In this document: in pieces, positions 45,641 to 56,486 of the stretch
How positions within the stretch are numbered: the first letter of the stretch is position 1
Layout of the letters: every line of letters begins with the position of its first letter
NCBI RefSeq assembly: GCF_019578655.1
Contig: NC_063257.1
Span: 29,192,362 to 29,256,361 of the forward strand
Source: Ricinus communis
Taxonomy: Eukaryota; Streptophyta; Magnoliopsida; Malpighiales; Euphorbiaceae
Direction of reading: 5' to 3'
DNA: 64,000 nt
Notes under the pieces: generated by a model
Databases searched by the model: none
The model's input: the letters and a program-made list of their open reading frames with translations, nothing else
Told to the model about the DNA's origin: nothing
Translations under genes and position numbers: made by a program

Positions 45641-48480
45641 GTTAGCAATAAGTAATATATGGATGTCAAAGGTAAAGGCACTATGGTTGTGAAAACTCAA
45701 TCAGATACAAAACTCATCCCTGAAGTCTTGTATGTACCTGATATCGATCACAACTTGATTAGTGGTGGACAATTATTAGAGAAAGGTTATACTTTATTAT
45801 TTAAGAATAAGGCCTGCACTATTCTTGATCCTAATGGTACTAATTTAATAATCGTAAAAATGAATCAGAGAAGCTTTCCACTAAAATAGAAAGACTCAAT
45901 TGCATATGCGTACACTAATTAATTAATGATATTGCAATTTTGCATAAAAGATTTGGCCATTTCAATAATGATGCATTAAAACATATGCATTTAAAAGGCA
46001 TGGCACATAATATGCCTTCTATAAATGCTTGTGATGATGTTTTATGATGTGTGCCAACTTGGAAAGCAAAGTCGATTGCCATTTTCAAAAGATTAAGCAT
46101 GGATAGCTACTAAAATATTATAGTCCATACATACTAATATATATGGTCCTATGAAAACACCCTCATTGAATGGCAGTAGGTAATTTGTGCTTCTCATTGA
46201 TGATTTAACAAGAATGTGTTGGGCATAGTTCTTAAAGCAAAAATCTGAAGTGCCAAATGTGTTTCAAAGATTCAAGTTACTTGTTAAGAATGAGAATCAA
46301 TGCAAGATTAAGGTCCTAAGGAGTGACAATGGCACTGAATATACTTGTGATAAGTTTAACAGGTTTTGCAAGTAAGCAAGCGTCAAGCACTAGCTTATTG
46401 TCACCTATTCTCCATAAGAAAATGTGTTAGTGAGAGGAAGAACATGATTGTAATAGAGATGGCTAGGTGTCTCATGTTTGAGAAGAAGCTTCCAAGAGAG
46501 TTTTGGGCAGAGGCAGTCAATACATATGTTTATCTATTAAACAAACTTCCTACGAAGTCCTTAAAGAACAAACTCCATAAGAAGCATGGAACAGAGTCAA
46601 GCCTAATATTGATTGCCTCAGAGTTTGGAAGTTTTGCTATACTTAGATTCTTAATGTGAAGAGAAACAAGCTTAATGAGAAGGCTGAAATTGGTATTCTA
46701 GTAGGCTATAGCAGTAATTCAAAGGCCTACAGAATTTGTAAATTGAAGTCCAAGAAAGTGGAGGCTTGCAGAGATGTAAAGATAGATGAAAATGCATATT
46801 GGAATTGGGAGCTTGATACTTCAAACAAGAATTTCAATTGAGAAAAAGCTTCTCAAGAATAAGATGCAATTTTAAATGAAGAAGAGGAAAGCATTGAAAG
46901 TGGGGAAGATTCTGAAACTGAAACTTTAAGAACTAGGTCTTTAGCTGATATATACAATAGTTGCAATGTGGCTCTTTTAGAACCTGAAAAATTTTAATGA
47001 GGCTATAAAGTCAAAGGAACGGAAGGCTGCAATGGAGGAGATGAGAATGATCCTAAAAATGATACTTGGTAGATAGTTGGCAGACCTACCAATAAGAAAG
47101 TTATTAGTGCAAGGTGGGTGTACAAAACCAAATTCAATCTTGATGATTCTATCAACAAAAAGCAAGGTTGGTGGTCAAGGGCCACTTATAATAGTAAGGA
47201 GTTGATTTTATTGATACCTTTACACCAGTTTTGAGGTATATATAGTTAGTTTACTGATACCTTTTGCAACCCAAAAAAGCTAGAAAATCTTCTAACTTGA
47301 CATTAAATCATCTTTCCAACTTAAAGGAGGAGGTAACCACCTGATTTCATAATAGAAGGAAAGGAAGATAAAGTGTGCTTGCCTAACAAAGCCTTATATG
47401 GCTTAAAACAGGCTCTAAGGGTTTGATATAGTAGAATTGATGCTTATTTGTGAAAAAAAGGGTTCAAAAGGAGCCTTAGTGAAGCAAAATTGTATATAAA
47501 GAAGGTTGGAACTGATTTGGTGATTATTTCTCTATATGTTGATGATCTTTTGGTGGCTAGAAGTAATGAGGACATGTTGGTAGAATTCAAAAAAGAATGA
47601 CGAAAGTGTTTGAAATTATTGATTTGGGAAAGATGACATTCTTTCTTGGTATGGAAATTCAGAAAAATGAGTTTGAAATTTTCATATGCCAAAAGATATA
47701 TGCAAATGAAGCTTTAGAAGTTTGCAATGGCGAATTGTAGAGAAATTGAAATCCTACTTGCTCAAAATGAGAAGTTTTGCAAAGATAATGGTTCTCATGA
47801 GATTAATGCTAGAGTTTATAGAAGTTTAATAGGATGTTTGCTTTATTTTACTGCTACAAGCTTGATATTATGTTTGCCACAAGTCCTTCATCAAGATTAA
47901 TGCAAAATCCAAAAGTGTCTCACTTTAAAGCTGTCAAGAGATTTTTGAGATACATTAAGGCAACTCTACAAGCATTAGTGTTTGGTTCAAGAAAGATAGC
48001 TAAGTGAAGCCAGTTGAGTATATTGATAGTGACTAGGGTGGCTCAATTGATGATATGAAGAGCTGGTTATTATTTTTCGGTTGGTTCAGGCATGATAAAC
48101 TGGAATTCAAAAAAGTAAGATGCTGTAGTGCAATCAACCACAAAAGTAGAGTATGTAGCTGTTGCTACTACTGTTAATCAAGCCTATGGCTGAGAAAGGT
48201 TTTAAAGGATATAAATTTAGAGAAGAGGAGCCTACTATTGTCTATTGCGAAAATAAATCAGTTATAGCCATGATAAAGAATCATGTGTTCCATGAAAGGA
48301 CCAAGCATATGAAGATTAAATTTCATTTTCTTAGAGAAGCTGAACAAGAAGGAGAAGTGATGCTGATAAATTGCAGTTCACAAAAACAAAAGACTGACAT
48401 CCTAACTAAAGCACTACCAAAGCAAAGATTCCAGATGATGAGAAAGGAGCTTGGAGTTTCAGCAAACATGTTAACAAGGA
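45641..48480 (+). pseudogene. Copia B2 integrase, reverse transcriptase and RNase H, broken
   Basis: The zone after the protease site (45659, GKGTMVVKTQSDTK...VLYVPDIDHNLISGGQL) leads to integrase with LLIDDLTRMCW (about 46192), KIKVLRSDNGTEYT (46305) and a damaged third motif. Reverse transcriptase shows ARWVYKTKFN (47110), NKALYGLKQAL (47390) and SLYVDDLLVARS (47530), so the catalytic box is kept. RNase H ends with NHVFHERTKHMKIKFHF (48270) and KTDILTKALPKQRF. The purine tract AACAAGGAG precedes the 3' LTR. Frame changes throughout. Confidence 0.85.
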
Positions 48481-48481
48481 G

Positions 48482-48764
48482 TGATGTGCAACGACAATAT
48501 TTTTGGTCACTTTATAATGTTTTGCTATTTTTCAAGGTGTTAGAGTCTTTACTTATGTGTTAATATATTTTTTTACTTTTTTAGAATAAGAAGAGTCTAT
48601 AATATTAGAGATACAAGTAGCAATGATGGTTATAACACTAGTTTAACCACCAGATAATACCTATTCTGTATTGTGCATAAAAATCAATGAATAAAGGAAT
48701 AGAATGTCAATTTCTCCAACACATTGAGCTCTCTCTTTTTCTTTGTTATAAAGCGAAGCTAATA
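48482..48764 (+). repeat. 3' LTR of copia B2
   Basis: Starts TGATGTGCAACGACA and ends near GCTAATA. It differs from the 5' LTR at many positions, so this insertion is old. Confidence 0.82.
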
Positions 48765-48769
48765 TAGTC

Positions 48770-49010
48770 TCTTTTGAGATTCAAGACTTATATATGCCTT
48801 ATTTTATCACTGTCTTGAAACTCTTCTTTGAGTTTGTCCCATGCTTCATTTGATGACTCACATGTAATGAACCTATCAAAAATAGCCTTAGACAAACCTG
48901 CTTGCAAGCATGATAAAGCTTTGGACTTCTTAGTTGACTCTTCAACATTGGATTAGCTTTGGGTGGTAGAGGGTCTCTTCCTATTTCTATCACTTCCCAT
49001 AAGTTTTAAC
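48770..49010 (-). pseudogene. Copia B gag N-terminal part
   Basis: On the minus strand one frame reads KSKALSCLQAGLSKAIFDRF and TCESSNEAWDKLKEEFQDSD, classic copia Gag, then crosses the copia B2 insertion to 44143. A frame change separates it from the more upstream PPKANP segment. Confidence 0.82.
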
Positions 49011-49092
49011 TCCTTAAATATATATTCACTTTCACAGCCCAAACAATGTAATTTTCACCCAAAAATAGAGATTATAAGAGCTGTAACATTAC

Positions 49093-49331
49093 TGTTAGTT
49101 TTCAGCAAATAAGAAAATTATAGTAAATGTAACTAAAATATAAGAGGAAAGTTACAGAAGAAAATATCCCCTCTCAATCTTGTTTCTTCACATTCCATTG
49201 ATGTTTATAGAAGGAAAATAGAAAGGAAAAGATTACCAATCATTATATGGACACCTTATAGCTGCAAAATACATAGTAATAATACCTAATCTAAAATATC
49301 ACATGCTAAATAGTAAGTTTAGCCACTAACA
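49093..49331 (-). repeat. LTR-like block between copia C RNase H and copia B gag
   Basis: On the minus strand TGTTAGTGGCTAAAC at 49331 and CTGAAAACTAACA at 49093 give inverted ends TGTTAG/CTAACA. TATA-like CTATAAACATC lies inside. After it comes TGTTACAGCTC, a possibly decayed tRNA-Met primer site, then gag of copia B. Copia C's purine tract AAAGGAGGAG ends about 90 bases before it, so the true LTR may reach 49421. Confidence 0.55.
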
Positions 49332-49479
49332 CACTCAAATACAAATACATGTACTTAATACATACAAAATATATTCTTAGCTCTAAAGTGTTTTAGTAAA
49401 GTCTCAGTTCTAGTACTCCTCCTTTAGCTTTTTCTTAAAGACTCTTAGCTTTTTCCTTAGAATAACAAACTTAGATAAT

Positions 49480-50830
49480 GGAAGAGTTTGGTCAGTATAT
49501 CTGCAATATGATCCTCTAACTTGCAGTGAATTAACTTTACTTCTCTTTCCTTTATAACCTCTGAAACTTCACATTCATATGCTTGGTTCTTCCATGTTGG
49601 ATAGGCTTATTGGCAATGGCTATTGCAAACTTGTTATCACACGAAATAACAATAGCTTCCTGCTATTGCACACCCAAATTTAACAACAATTTTCTCAACC
49701 ATTTAGCTTGATTTGTAATAGCTACCGCTGCAGCATACTCAGCCTCAACTGAAGATTATGCCACCACATCTTGCTTCTTGGAGTTCCAACAAAATACACC
49801 ACTACCAAATGAAATATATAACTTGATGTACTCTTGGAATCATCTACACTCCCTGCCCAATCACTATCCATAAATCCCACTAATTTCATTTTAGCATTCT
49901 TCTCATACCATAAGCCAAAATTCAAAGTCTCTTTCAAATACTTGAGCACTCTCTTTCCAGCACCAAAATGAGCTTGACTTGGTGAATGCGTGAACCTAGA
50001 AAGGAGGCTAGCTAAGAACATGAGATCAGGCCTAGTAGTAGTCAAATACAACAAGATGCCTATTAAGCTTCTGAAATTACTAACATCCACTTTTCTTTCA
50101 CCACCTGCTTTGGGTAATTTTTCATTGACTATAAGTGGAGTAGTCATAAGCTTTGAGCTTTCCATTTTGAAATTTTTTTGTACATCTCTTACATATTTTT
50201 GTTTATTTTTCTTGTGAAAGACAAGTTTCGAAATTTAGTTGATGCACTTCCATTTTCAAAAAGTATTTCATCAGTCTAAGATCAATCATCTCAAACAATT
50301 TTTTTGTTTCTTGCTTGAACAGCTCTACCATATGTAAATCATTTCTTGCCACTAGAAGATCATCAACATACAATGAGACTATAAGTTTTTTCCCATCTTT
50401 AAAAAACTTCACATACATAGTTGGTTCATTCTCACTCCTCTTAAATCTATGATGGAGGAAATAAGCATCAATTCTTCCATACCATGCCCTTGGAGCCTGC
50501 TTTAAACCATAGAGAGCGTTATGAAGCTTGTAAATGTTATCTTCTTCTAACAAGAAATCTAATGGGTTGTTCCATAAAAATCTCCTTTTCCAAAATACCA
50601 TTTAAAAATGTAGATTTCACATCCAAATAAAATAGTTTCCATCCCAATTAAGCAACCAATGCAACTAGGAGCCCAATTGTGTCATGTCTAGCTATTGCCT
50701 AAAAAGTATCACCATAATCAATCCTAGCTTGTTGCACATTTCCCTTAACAACAAGTCTAGCATTATACTTGTGAATTGAACCATCTGGCTTCAATTTAGT
50801 TTTGTAAACTATTTCACCCAAATCACATGC
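49480..50830 (-). pseudogene. Copia C reverse transcriptase and RNase H
   Basis: The frame 50601-50203 contains LHNALYGLKQAPRAWYGRID and SLYVDDLLVARNDLH (catalytic YVDD kept). The frame 50165-49722 contains SNFRSLIGILLYLTTTRPDL, SRFTHSPSQAHFGAGKRVLK and MDSDWAGSVDDSKSTSS (RNase H start), then breaks near the RNase H tail, where HIADILTK is still readable near 49505. Only a few frame breaks and stops separate the domains. Confidence 0.88.
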
Positions 50831-51201
50831 TTGAATTCAGGCCTAGAAGGGAGTTCTCAAGTTTTATTTTTGTTGGTCATAGCTAATTTTTCTTTTATAG
50901 CTTCATTACATTCATCAAACATGTTGGCTTCTTCATAACTTGATGGCTTAGTCACAACAAAACTACATTTCTTATAAATTTCAGTCAGATATTTTATCTT
51001 AAGCATAGTTGAATTATGTTTAGAGTCTGAATTTGAACTACCATTGGTTGAATTCTCATTTTCAGGTGCATCTGACACATCATTAAACTTCTCATTAACT
51101 AAAGGCTACCTCACAAACCCCTTCTTCTGCAATTGATTCTTTTCCCAATCCCAATAAGCATCTTCATTCACTTTCACATCTCTATTAATAATAATTCTTT
51201 T

Positions 51202-51906
51202 TTACTTCAAATCATAAATTCGATAACGTTTAGACATAGCAGCATACCGCATGAAAGTACCAATTACTGCCTTATCATCAAGCTTTGATCTCTTCATATT
51301 TGGAATATGATAATAACAAATTGATCCAAACACTCTCAAGTGTTTAGCAAAAAGCTTGTGACATGACCAAGCTTCATTTAGAGTCTTATCTTGAATAGAC
51401 TCAGTGGGAAGTCTATTTAAGAGATCTACAATAGTGTATACAGCCTCTGTCCAAAAGCTCCTCGATAATTCTTCTCTGACAACATGCTTCAGATTATTTC
51501 CACCCTTCTTTCTCATAATGAGAATGTACATAAGCTGATCTATTTTTTCTCGCAGCTACACCATTTTGCTCCAGTGTATAGCTGACAGTAAGATGATGAG
51601 CAATTCCAACATCCTCACAAAAGGCATTGGAATCATTGGAAGTGTACTCTTTTCCATTATTAGTTCTTAAAACTTTAATTTTGCAGCCACTTTGAGACTC
51701 TATCAGAACCTTGAATTTCTTGAAAATGGAAAAGACCTGAGCCTTGCTTGACATGAAATACACCCAAATCAGTCTATTGAAGTCATCAATAAATAGAATA
51801 AATTATTTATTTTGGCTCAATGAGAGTGTTTTCATGGGACCACACACATCTGAATGGATTAACTCAAGTTTCTCCTTAGTCCTACAAACTTGATCTGATG
51901 AAAAAG
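51202..51906 (-). pseudogene. Copia C integrase core and C-terminal part
   Basis: Minus frames 51763-51494 and 51531-51202 overlap and show VYFMSSKAQVFSIFKKFKVL, IKVLRTNNGKEYTS (RTNNGKEY in place of RSDNGGEY, so the catalytic Asp is Asn), LEQNGVAARKNR and VREELSRSFWTEAVYTIVDL. The HSDVCGPMKT segment lies at about 51850, just before the gypsy insertion at 51907. Confidence 0.85.
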
Positions 51907-53477
51907 TGATAGGCTAAATCGTGTTAGCTACAATCTAAGGTAGTGTACCTATCGATGCAGTCTAGCACTAATAGCGAGTATCAAGGTCGTATTCCTCGGG
52001 AAAGTGAAAGCCCAGAGTTACTCCTTTGTTCTTTGTTATATTAACCTAAAATAAATGATGAATACTTTCTAAATTAACTAATAGCTACAATCTAAGTTCT
52101 AAGAGAGATGCGAGAGTAATTGATAACTAAAATAACTAATGCAAGAGAGCAAACCCAAAGGGAACCTAAACTAGTTGGCAATCAAATAAAAGATTAAGGA
52201 TTGTTGGATCTAATTATGCTGCCTGTGGACGAATTCTTAACCGAATTCGGTTTCTCTCTTGAGATAACCGAATTCCTAAATCTAATAACCTAAAGTTGGA
52301 ATCTCTTCCTAACGATTGATTCTTAAATAGCATTAAGCTTTAATCTGCCTCTATTAAGCTTTGTTAATTCTTAATCTGGCTAGTTAATTATCCTTATCCT
52401 CAAGCGATTATTAACCAGTTCTTGCTATTCAAAATTCCAAATGCCAAATGGACTTCTCAATCACATAAAGCAATCTAAACACACAATTCACAACATCTCA
52501 TGAATAATGATTATCTTATTAATACTTAAAGCAAAAAGAATACAAAACTAATCCAAACAATCCAACAATATAATACTAAACCAACATAGTAAAGAAATCC
52601 CAATGGATTTAATCAATCTAGCTAATCATGTTCATTATCAAAATACACAAGAATTCAATTACAACAATGAGCAAAGGTAGAGAAAACTCAATTACACCTT
52701 TGGATGAGAGTAAACAGCCCCAATTCCTCTTGCTCGAATTGAATCGATTCTTGTTCCCCTTGCTCGATTTGAAAACCAATCAACGAACCTCGCCCAATCT
52801 TCAATCCTCGAAGAGAATCCGATTGAAACCTTGATCCAAGTCTCCTTTTCCCTTGGTTTCGGCTCAGAAAACCCTTTGAGAAAGAAAAGTTAGGGTTTGG
52901 GACGTTCTCCCCCCGCTCTCCTCTTTTTCTGAAGAGAATCCTATTGAAACCTTGATCCAAGTCTCCTTTTCCCTTAGTTTCAACTCAGAAAACCCTTAGA
53001 CAAAGAAAAAGATGAGTTTTTGATGTTCTAACCCTAGCCGCCTCCTCCCTTTCCTCTCTTCATTCTTTTAATTAATACCCCATGTCACCTCCAACACGAC
53101 CGTGTTCCTGTCCGTGTTGGGGACACGGGCTGGTGTTCCTGGCCGTGTTACTCTTTGTGGTCGTGCTCCCTAAAAGCTTCTTTTCCTTTCATGTTTGACG
53201 CATCCAACACGGCCGTGTTGGTGGCCGTGTTAGTAACACGGCTAATGTTGAATCCAACACGGCCATGTTAACCTTCCGCATGGGCATACTTAGCTCGTTT
53301 TGGCATCTTTGACGTCCAATTATGCTCTAATTCTTTCCTTTATCATTCTTTGACCTCTTTTGGACCTAATGCACATAAACATACATATAGGGTGAGTGTT
53401 GGGACCAATTCACATCCAAATGTCTATAAAATTAATCTTAAAAACCCCATTTAGATGTGTGTATTTTACGCACATCA
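51907..53477 (-). repeat. 3' LTR (1571 bp) of the short gypsy element
   Basis: Plus-strand start TGATAGGCTAAATCG, end ACGCACATCA. Same length as the other LTR. It contains a 121-bp direct duplication starting at 52810 and 52931 and a CGTGTT-rich zone (about 53090-53275). Confidence 0.93.
52810..53051. repeat. 121-bp tandem duplication within the gypsy LTR
   Basis: GAAGAGAATCC...TTGATCCAAGTCTCC starts at 52810 and again at 52931. The same pair is at about 57391 and 57512 in the other LTR. The solo LTR at 9166-10603 has a single copy, which explains most of its shorter length. Confidence 0.9.
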
Positions 53478-55040
53478 AATAACCCCACACTTAGCTCATT
53501 GCTTGTCCTCAAGCAATCAAAAGTAAAATAAGAAAAATAAACCACTAAGGAATAATACTTAAACTGATAGACAAGCTAGAGAGCTCCTACACATATCCTT
53601 AACAAGCGTAAGTCAAACAAAAAGAAACAAAGCAATCAATTCAAGTATCACAACCAAGATGCCAATAATTCACAAAATACTGTCTCAAAAAAATTATTTA
53701 AAAGTAACTCCTCACAAATTCACTATAAATCACTCAAAGTGTTTAAAGGGTAGTGTTTAATCGCTCAATGCATCAACTACTGCCTTACTTTCTATATGCT
53801 TGCTCTTAAATCCTACTCCTACCACTTATAGAGAGTCAACAACCATGTCAAGAGGTCTTTATAAGGGTTATAATGGGGATTAGGTAGGGGTAGGTAAATT
53901 TGGTAAGAGTTGAACTTATGGTGTTCTGCAATGAAATATATGACATGCACACAAGTCACAATAATCACAAGGGGTAAACAATGGATAGTAGTCCAAGATG
54001 AGAAATAGGAATCAAGTCAAAATGTTTAGCTTACTTACTTTCTTTCTTTTCATTACCTTTCCCTCTTATTCTTCTTTTTATATATTTTTCTTCTTTCTTT
54101 CTTTTTTCTCTTTTTTTTTTTCATAAGGGAAGAACATTCACATAATAGAGTGAATTTCTTTTTGGATTGAAGTAAGCAGCTACAAGATTCCAAAGCTATT
54201 CTCAAGATAAAAATTCCCAATAAAAACAACTCATGTGCAAAATCATAACCCAAAGCATAATAAAACTAAGTGGTAATGGAATATGATAAAAAATAGTGAA
54301 AGAAAGAGTTATCTACAGAATCAATAAACGAATAAAGGCTATTTGGCTAGAATGAAAAACCTAAGTGCCTCTATCATACCAAAGTGTTAAACTCTCCTTG
54401 TGGCCCTCATAAGCATTACCGAGCAAGTTCTAAAAGTAAAAACAGTAATTGGCACTCTCAACAAGAAATAAATAAAAGCATATAACGTGTATGCTTACAA
54501 TTTAGGCTCAATTTCTCACAAGTGTGCTTTTTGAGTAGGTTCCAAACAAAAATCATCAAAACAGAATTAAATAAACCAAAGCAACTTAGTGCAAAACTCA
54601 AACTAATTATCTTACATTCTTCCGCAAGACTCAACACTATCAGTTTTACCCGATCACATGGACATAAACAGGATTTCAAAAGCAAGTCAACAGTAAGAGC
54701 ATCGAAACAAAGTGAAAAAATTTCAAAATTTTACAAAAAAATTGCACAAAGAATAAATAAATAATTAAGATGGAATAAATATCACCCACCCTACACTTGA
54801 AGGACACACTGTACTCAGTGTACAAAATATAAGAAATGCAAAAGGGAAAATAACTAATACTGCCCTGACTATGGCTCCGGAGTGAAAAGAAGTGCATCAT
54901 TAGGGATATCAGGGCGTTGGCTAGTCTGTGGTAGAGGAGTGGCTGCAAATAATAAAATAAGGAATTAAAATCGAAATTGAAACAAAAATTAAATAAAATA
55001 TGAAAACTTAAACTAATAAAATGTTTCAAAACAAAAGGTT
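53478..55040 (-). other. 3' noncoding region and polypurine tract of the short gypsy element
   Basis: Homologous to 13130-14665. The tract reads GTGTGGGGTTATT on the minus strand directly before the 3' LTR. Frames such as 55029-54676 are matched shadows of noncoding sequence and I do not call them genes. The junction to gag at about 54955-55040 is where the ORF1 region of the longer element is missing. Confidence 0.7.
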
Positions 55041-56310
55041 AAAATATTAGAGATTAAAGATAAAGTTTGGGGTGCCTCCCAAAAGCGCTTCTTTTTGATG
55101 TGATGAGTCTTCTTAGCTGGACTCATGGTGAAAAGCAAACGGTGGGGATTGACGACCATCCATCCTTCTTCCAAGCAAATGGCTTCAAGTATCCACTTAA
55201 AGGGATAATCGTCGACTTCCTCTTCCGGACTGTCAAGCAAGCTGCCAGTATGATGGGCAAAACTCGCTCCTCGTATAATTGCACGTAGTCATGATGCTCT
55301 AGGGGCTCTTCTAATTTGAAAGCTGAAGTTTCACCAATTGGAAGGATTGACGGTTGGGCAATTTCTTCAGAAACGTTGATGGTTTTCTCTAGTCCTTGGC
55401 TTGATTCACTTGCTAGAAGAAACTCGAGCTCCTCCAAGACTTCCGCATTGGATAACTCGTACTCATCTTCCATTATCGAAGGGACTTGTGGAAAATCCAC
55501 CAAAAATTCCTCTAACTGCAACTCAACATCATCAACTGTACGTTCTTGTTGATAGTCTTTCAAAGGAATCATGTTCGCCTCTTCCTTTTCTGGTTCCATC
55601 TCCATGTTCAAGAAATCGTCCTGCACAGAAGCATCATCGTCAAACATAGTAGATAAACCAGGAAAAATTCTCACCCTGAACGGAAAGTGAGCTCAAGTGT
55701 TCCTCGGATTCGATGGCGTTTGATGGAGTTCCCAATTGCTCTTCAGTAACTTGAAGATTAAGCCTACTTGATGCTCTATGTTCTTAATCGAGGCTTGTTG
55801 ATCTTCAAGTATCCTCTCTGTTTGTTGGAATCTATCATCAAGACTTGTAATGAACCTCATCATCAGTTCCTCCGACACTAACTCTTCATCTTAAGTTGAA
55901 GGTGCAAGATTAGGCTGCTGATGTGGTTGTTGAGATTCTGGTGGTTCTGGGCCATCTAAGCTCCATCCATAGGGTAAATGAGTGCTCCACTCTTGATTGT
56001 AGGTGCTTCCATACGAGTCATTTAGCCAACTTCCCGTATAATTCACCTGTTCATAGTTATAAGAACAATGAGCAACATCACTATACAATGGACAATCATT
56101 ACTCAAATGTAAACCACAACAAAATTCACAAAAAACTTGAGATGAAAGGATAGGAGTGGAGAGTTGATCGGTAGCCCTGCAAAACGATTCCACTCGAGCT
56201 TCTAAAGATGCACGGGTATCCCAATTTTTAGCACTATCTTGGTTCCTAATCCCATTTTTCAATGCGTCGTACAAAGAGTTTAAGTTTAGAATTGAACCTC
56301 CTTATCATTC
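55041..56310 (-). pseudogene. Gag-like zinc-knuckle protein of the short gypsy element, nearly intact
   Basis: Minus frames 56274-55891, 55878-55693 and 55674-55123 carry one protein: LEARVESFCRATDQLSTPI, zinc knuckle CEFCCGLHLSNDCP (about residue 48), a Pro/Gln-rich stretch, a coiled-coil-like segment (DDRFQQTERILEDQQASIKN) and an acidic region (EVLEELEFLLASE). The end is HHIKKKRFWEAPQ near 55060. Only a TAA near 55890, one frame change around 55680 and a TGA near 55120 interrupt it. The usual ATG (matching 7641) is changed, so MYDALKN at 56274 may not be the real start. It may package element RNA, as inferred from the knuckle. Confidence 0.72.
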
Positions 56311-56461
56311 ACTATCTGAATCATAAACTTAAATTAAATAAATATGTATAAATAAAATAAATAAATAAATAAATAAATAAAAATAAAAATCATAAAATAA
56401 TAAGAAAGAAAAAAAATGGCTAAATTAACAAATAGCAAATTTCACTCTAGTTTTCAAACAA

Positions 56462-56480
56462 TTCCCCGGCAACGGCGCTA
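56462..56480 (-). other. Primer-binding site of the short gypsy element
   Basis: The minus strand reads TAGCGCCGTTGCCGGGGAA, the Athila/Tat-type site with the first TGG changed to TAG. It lies six bases inside the 5' LTR edge (56487). Confidence 0.88.
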
Positions 56481-56486
56481 AAAACT

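Larger units (their letters stand above)
44144..48764 (+). mobile_element. Copia B2: Ty1/copia element inserted head-on into copia B gag
   Basis: 5' LTR 44144-44447, primer site TGGTATCAGAGC 44449-44460, gag, protease, integrase, reverse transcriptase, RNase H and 3' LTR 48482-48764. Flanking pentamers TAGTT (44139-44143) and TAGTC (48765-48769) match at four of five. Joining 44143 to 48770 restores continuous gag sequence of copia B, which confirms the insertion. Motifs such as YVDDLLVAR show it belongs to the same copia clade as B and C. All frames are heavily broken. Confidence 0.88.
37542..49331 (-). mobile_element. Copia B: degenerate Ty1/copia element, minus strand, broken by three insertions
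   Basis: In minus-strand order: LTR-like 49331-49093, decayed primer site, gag 49010-48770 continuing at 44143-43600, protease about 43550-43340, integrase 43330-41850, reverse transcriptase about 41500-40810, RNase H 40810-40370 continuing at 38057-37820, purine tract and 3' LTR from 37814. Interruptions are the plus-strand copia (44144-48764), the ~480-bp unknown insert (42310-42790) and the solo LTR (38062-40369). The two end LTRs do not look alike, so the left and right parts may come from a rearranged array (see finding). Confidence 0.75.
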
